Below, one piece after another: positions 62,141 through 64,000 of a stretch of DNA of 64,000 bases. Position 1 is the first letter of the stretch; each line of letters starts with the position of its first letter. Made by a program: the position numbers and the translations under genes. A model generated the notes under the pieces. It was not told the origin of the DNA. It did not search any database and saw nothing but the letters and a program-made list of their open reading frames with translations. Where the stretch lies: the NCBI RefSeq assembly GCF_003627155.1, contig NZ_CP032621.1, forward strand, positions 930,001 to 994,000. The letters are read 5' to 3'. This DNA is from Streptococcus gwangjuense. GTDB taxonomy: Bacteria; Bacillota; Bacilli; Lactobacillales; Streptococcaceae.

Positions 62141-62466
62141 CTATTTACTTAATGTTACTGTTTCACCACTATCTCCTGCTAAATCAGGCATTGTTACAGA
62201 ATCTCCAGAAACTGAATATTTCAGCTCAGTACCATTGTTATCACTGATAATCTGTTTGTCTGTATCAATAGCTACTTTCTCGGAATAGAGATACTTCACA
62301 TTATTGCCTATCTCTGAAAGGAGATTGATATTAAATATGTTTTCATCACCACTTACTTTTAGTTCGTAATGCAATGTCAATTCTTCGTCTTCGAATCCCA
62401 TTTCAGAACCATCAATACCGCTTTTTTCGTATGAATATGTTCCTGATAGCTGACTATCATTAGTAC
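62141..62466 (-). pseudogene. 5'-truncated lipoprotein-like gene
   Basis: On the minus strand a frame runs from about 62466 to a TAG at 62141. It reads CTSTNDSQLSGTYSYEKSG, then a beta-rich domain ending GDSGETVTLSK. The Cys followed by Ser/Thr/Asn residues looks like a mature lipoprotein N-terminus, but no signal peptide precedes it; instead the frame meets foreign sequence. An internal Met (62401) could open an 86-residue product, without a ribosome site. It is best read as a gene whose 5' end was removed by recombination. Confidence 0.6.
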
Positions 62467-62559
62467 TTGTACAGTGGTGCTGATAAAGAGATAGCTCAAC
62501 TACTTACAAATGCAATTACCGTACAAACCGCATCAGAAACAAGAGTAAAATTTAATTGA
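62467..62559 (+). pseudogene. 3' fragment, possibly a recombinase tail
   Basis: A plus-strand frame of about 30 codons ends at TGA 62557-62559 and is blocked upstream by a stop at the junction with the lipoprotein fragment. It reads LYSGADKEIAQLLTNAITV, then QTASETRVKFN. Its place and orientation, about 105 bp before the right attachment repeat, is where an integrase would end, and the Tyr could be the nucleophile of a tyrosine recombinase. The protein match itself is too short to be sure. Confidence 0.35.
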
Positions 62560-62580
62560 AATCAGCATATGAAAAAATCA

Positions 62581-62601
62581 ATCCCCCCGAAAAATCCCCC
62601 C
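62581..62601 (+). repeat. C-rich direct repeats near the right end of the island
   Basis: ATCCCCCC occurs at 62581-62588 and again at 62594-62601, a 13-bp period, about 60 bp inside the right attachment repeat. It resembles the pair at the left end (58697-58714). Confidence 0.5.
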
Positions 62602-62663
62602 ATTGAAGTATATAACCCTTCTAAACCCTTGATTTACAAGGGATAGGGATATACCAGTCTCAA

Positions 62664-62676
62664 TTGAGTGGGAGTA
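62664..62676 (+). repeat. Right attachment-site copy (attR)
   Basis: TTGAGTGGGAGTA, a perfect copy of the guaA 3' end. The bases that follow read G, giving TAG: the ancestral guaA probably ended here with GAGTGGGAGTAG. Confidence 0.85.
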
Positions 62677-62687
62677 GAGTTTCCTAT

Positions 62688-62732
62688 AAAATAATACTGC
62701 TGGAGCATGGACTACAGTGGTATTATTTTTTA
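62688..62732 (+). terminator. Probable original guaA terminator, now beyond attR
   Basis: AAATAATACTGCTG pairs with CAG.GGTATTATT and is followed by a T run, 12 bp after the right attachment repeat. No comparable terminator lies between the guaA stop and the island operon, so this looks like the native guaA terminator displaced by the insertion. Confidence 0.75.
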
Positions 62733-62894
62733 TAATTTCAATATTAGGAAAATTTCTCGACTCTCAACTCCTCTTTTTAAATCCCTGAAACCATGCTATA
62801 ATATAGTAAGTATAGCTCCAATAACCTAACTATAAAAGTCAGCGATAAAGATTTCTTACATCATCCGTAAGTATTATTCTACTCTGATTCATAT

Positions 62895-62900
62895 TATAAT
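62895..62900 (+). promoter_or_regulatory. -10 element of the BceAB-type operon
   Basis: TATAAT 30 bp before the ATPase start; no clear -35, so an activator may be needed. Confidence 0.5.
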
Positions 62901-62929
62901 GAAAGTAACAAAAAATGGAGGTGTTTCAC

Positions 62930-63703
62930 ATGGAAACCATTTTACGAGTAGAATCATTAAAAAAGCATTATGGGAAAGAGCCCAATATTACCAAAGCCTT
63001 GGATGGCATATCTTTTCAAGTTGTCAAAGGCGAGTTCTTAGGAATTATGGGGAGTAGCGGTTCTGGGAAAACAACCCTTCTTAACTGTCTCGCTACTATT
63101 ATTAAGCCAACTGATGGCTCTATTCAAATGCAAGGAAAAGATTTAGGTCAGTTAAAAGGGAACCATTTGGCTGATTATCGTGGCAAGGAAATTGGCTATC
63201 TCTTCCAGAATTTTGAGCTTTTGGACAATCTGACTGCCAAAGAGAATATTTTACTTCCCTTATCTTTGCACAAGGTCGATACTAATGAAAGCAAGGTTCG
63301 GTTAGAATTGCTTTCCCAGTATCTGGATATTTCTGAACTTCTAAATAAGTTCCCATCTCAATTATCAGGTGGTCAACGGCAAAGGGTAGCTGCTGCGCGC
63401 GCCTTAATTTTAGACCCTAAGATTGTATTTGCGGACGAGCCCACAGGGGCTTTGGATTCAAAAAATGCGACCATTTTGATGCAAAAATTATCCGAAATGA
63501 ATCAAGTGGAAGAAACCACCATTCTCATGGTGACCCACGATTCCGTAGCAGCTAGCTTTTGCAACCGCATCTTGTTTATCCAAGATGGAAAACTATTCCA
63601 TGAAATCCGTCGCGATTATCCAAGAGAAAGTCAAGAAGACTTCTACCACAGAATACTAAAGGTCATGGCTGCACTAGCTGGAGGTGATGGTAATGTTTTC
63701 TAA
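62930..63703 (+). CDS. ABC transporter ATP-binding protein, BceA type
   Basis: A 257-residue ATPase of the MacB/BceA group: Walker A MGSSGSGKTT, Q-loop FQNFELLDN, signature LSGGQRQR, Walker B IVFADEPTGALD and the H-loop VTHD. BceAB transporters remove or detect peptide antibiotics such as bacitracin. A strong GGAGGTG site selects the ATG at 62930 over one five codons upstream. It overlaps the permease gene by 11 bp. Confidence 0.92.
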   Translation: METILRVESLKKHYGKEPNITKALDGISFQVVKGEFLGIMGSSGSGKTTLLNCLATIIKPTDGSIQMQGKDLGQLKGNHLADYRGKEIGYLFQNFELLDNLTAKENILLPLSLHKVDTNESKVRLELLSQYLDISELLNKFPSQLSGGQRQRVAAARALILDPKIVFADEPTGALDSKNATILMQKLSEMNQVEETTILMVTHDSVAASFCNRILFIQDGKLFHEIRRDYPRESQEDFYHRILKVMAALAGGDGNVF

Positions 63704-64000
63704 ATTAGTCTCAAGAAATAGCAAGAGAGATCGAAAAAATAACGGCTTGTATTTCAGTTCTATGGTTCTGTCTATTATCTCCTTTTACATCATCCTTTCT
63801 TTGTCTCATCAAGATGTGATGCACTTTCTAAAACAAATAGAAAGTGACGCTGTAAATAAACTCTTTAGCATGATTCCCATTCTTTATGTAGCAACGCTCT
63901 TTATTCTCTTTTTTCTAGTCTACTTCTCAAGCAGTATGCAGATGGAAAGGAGAAAACATGAATTTGGTGTCTATCTCACACTGGGAATGCGAAGAAGCAA
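63693..64000 (+). CDS. ABC transporter permease, BceB/FtsX type, partial
   Basis: The frame opens at ATG 63693, preceded by GGAGGTGATGG, and runs past the window edge; 102 codons are visible. It starts MFSKLVSRNSKRDRKNNG, then has two hydrophobic segments (LYFSSMVLSIISFYIILSL and IPILYVATLFILFFLVYF) and a coupling-like helix EFGVYLTLGMRRSK, as in BceB-family permeases. It forms the transporter with the ATPase just upstream. Confidence 0.88.
   Translation, partial: MFSKLVSRNSKRDRKNNGLYFSSMVLSIISFYIILSLSHQDVMHFLKQIESDAVNKLFSMIPILYVATLFILFFLVYFSSSMQMERRKHEFGVYLTLGMRRS

Larger units (their letters stand above)
58596..62676. mobile_element. 4.07-kb genomic island in the guaA 3' attachment site
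   Basis: Bounded by the 13-bp direct repeats at 58596-58608 and 62664-62676. Contents: a two-gene AT-rich operon (HEPN-like and TIR-like proteins), a terminator, a decayed lipoprotein gene and a possible recombinase tail. C-rich repeats lie near both ends. Base composition is visibly lower in GC than the core genes on either side. No complete integrase or replication gene is present, so this looks like a reduced or satellite-type remnant fixed at the site. Confidence 0.82.

Noticed and set aside
62401..62560. Intact small gene across the lipoprotein fragment junction
   Set aside because: The plus-strand and minus-strand frames are both broken at about 62466; neither has a start codon with a ribosome site.

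Overview
The window reads as a chromosome segment of a low-GC streptococcus of the mitis group. The evidence is a set of whole genes and gene orders typical of S. mitis, S. oralis and S. pneumoniae: AdcAII with histidine-triad (Pht) proteins, class Ib nrdHEF, the recN-argR-tlyA-ispA-xseBA block, an FNT transporter near srtA-gyrA-ldh, a streptococcal F1Fo-ATPase operon with a 66-residue c subunit, and PBP3 (dacA). Small differences from the pneumococcal proteins as I remember them, for example in the ATPase c subunit, make a non-pneumococcal mitis-group species more likely. No rRNA, tRNA or CRISPR array was found.

Layout. 1-5.7 kb: zinc-scavenging locus on the minus strand (adcAII, a complete pht gene, and a second, partial pht gene with its own AdcR-type promoter). 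5.7-7.8 kb: ptsHI. 8.0-11.7 kb: nrdH-nrdE and nrdF on the plus strand behind two NrdR-type boxes. 11.8-19.4 kb: galactose/tagatose-6-phosphate region, made of lacR facing lacABCD, an aldose-epimerase gene and a galactitol-type PTS (gatABC), with tandem operator-like repeats and a cre site. 19.5-22.1 kb: a lipoprotein gene and lepA. 22.1-31.2 kb: housekeeping genes (phosphatase, recN, argR, tlyA, ispA, xseB, xseA, udk, truB, a DUF2130 gene). 31.3-38.1 kb: metY, FNT transporter, srtA, gyrA and divergent ldh. 38.1-38.8 kb: a gene-poor gap with an IS1182-type transposase remnant. 38.8-46.5 kb: TPR protein, two AI-2E family permeases, lactonase, tuf and dacA. 46.6-48.0 kb: surface thioredoxin and CcdA. 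48.1-54.5 kb: ATP synthase operon. 54.7-58.6 kb: U32-family protein, GntR regulator and guaA.

The accessory part is 58.6-62.7 kb. A 13-bp sequence that is the 3' end of guaA recurs 4.07 kb downstream, so the interval looks like an integrated element at the guaA site. The probable original guaA terminator now lies beyond the far repeat. The interval is AT-rich and carries a two-gene operon: a 671-residue protein of unknown family with a C-terminal R-X4-H (HEPN-like) motif, and a 385-residue protein with an N-terminal TIR-like nucleotide-binding domain. These are followed by a terminator, a decayed lipoprotein gene and a short recombinase-like tail. No intact integrase is present. This pair is the best candidate for an undescribed system, probably anti-phage or abortive infection; that function is inferred from domains and context only. 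A BceAB-type ABC transporter starts just past the element and runs off the window.
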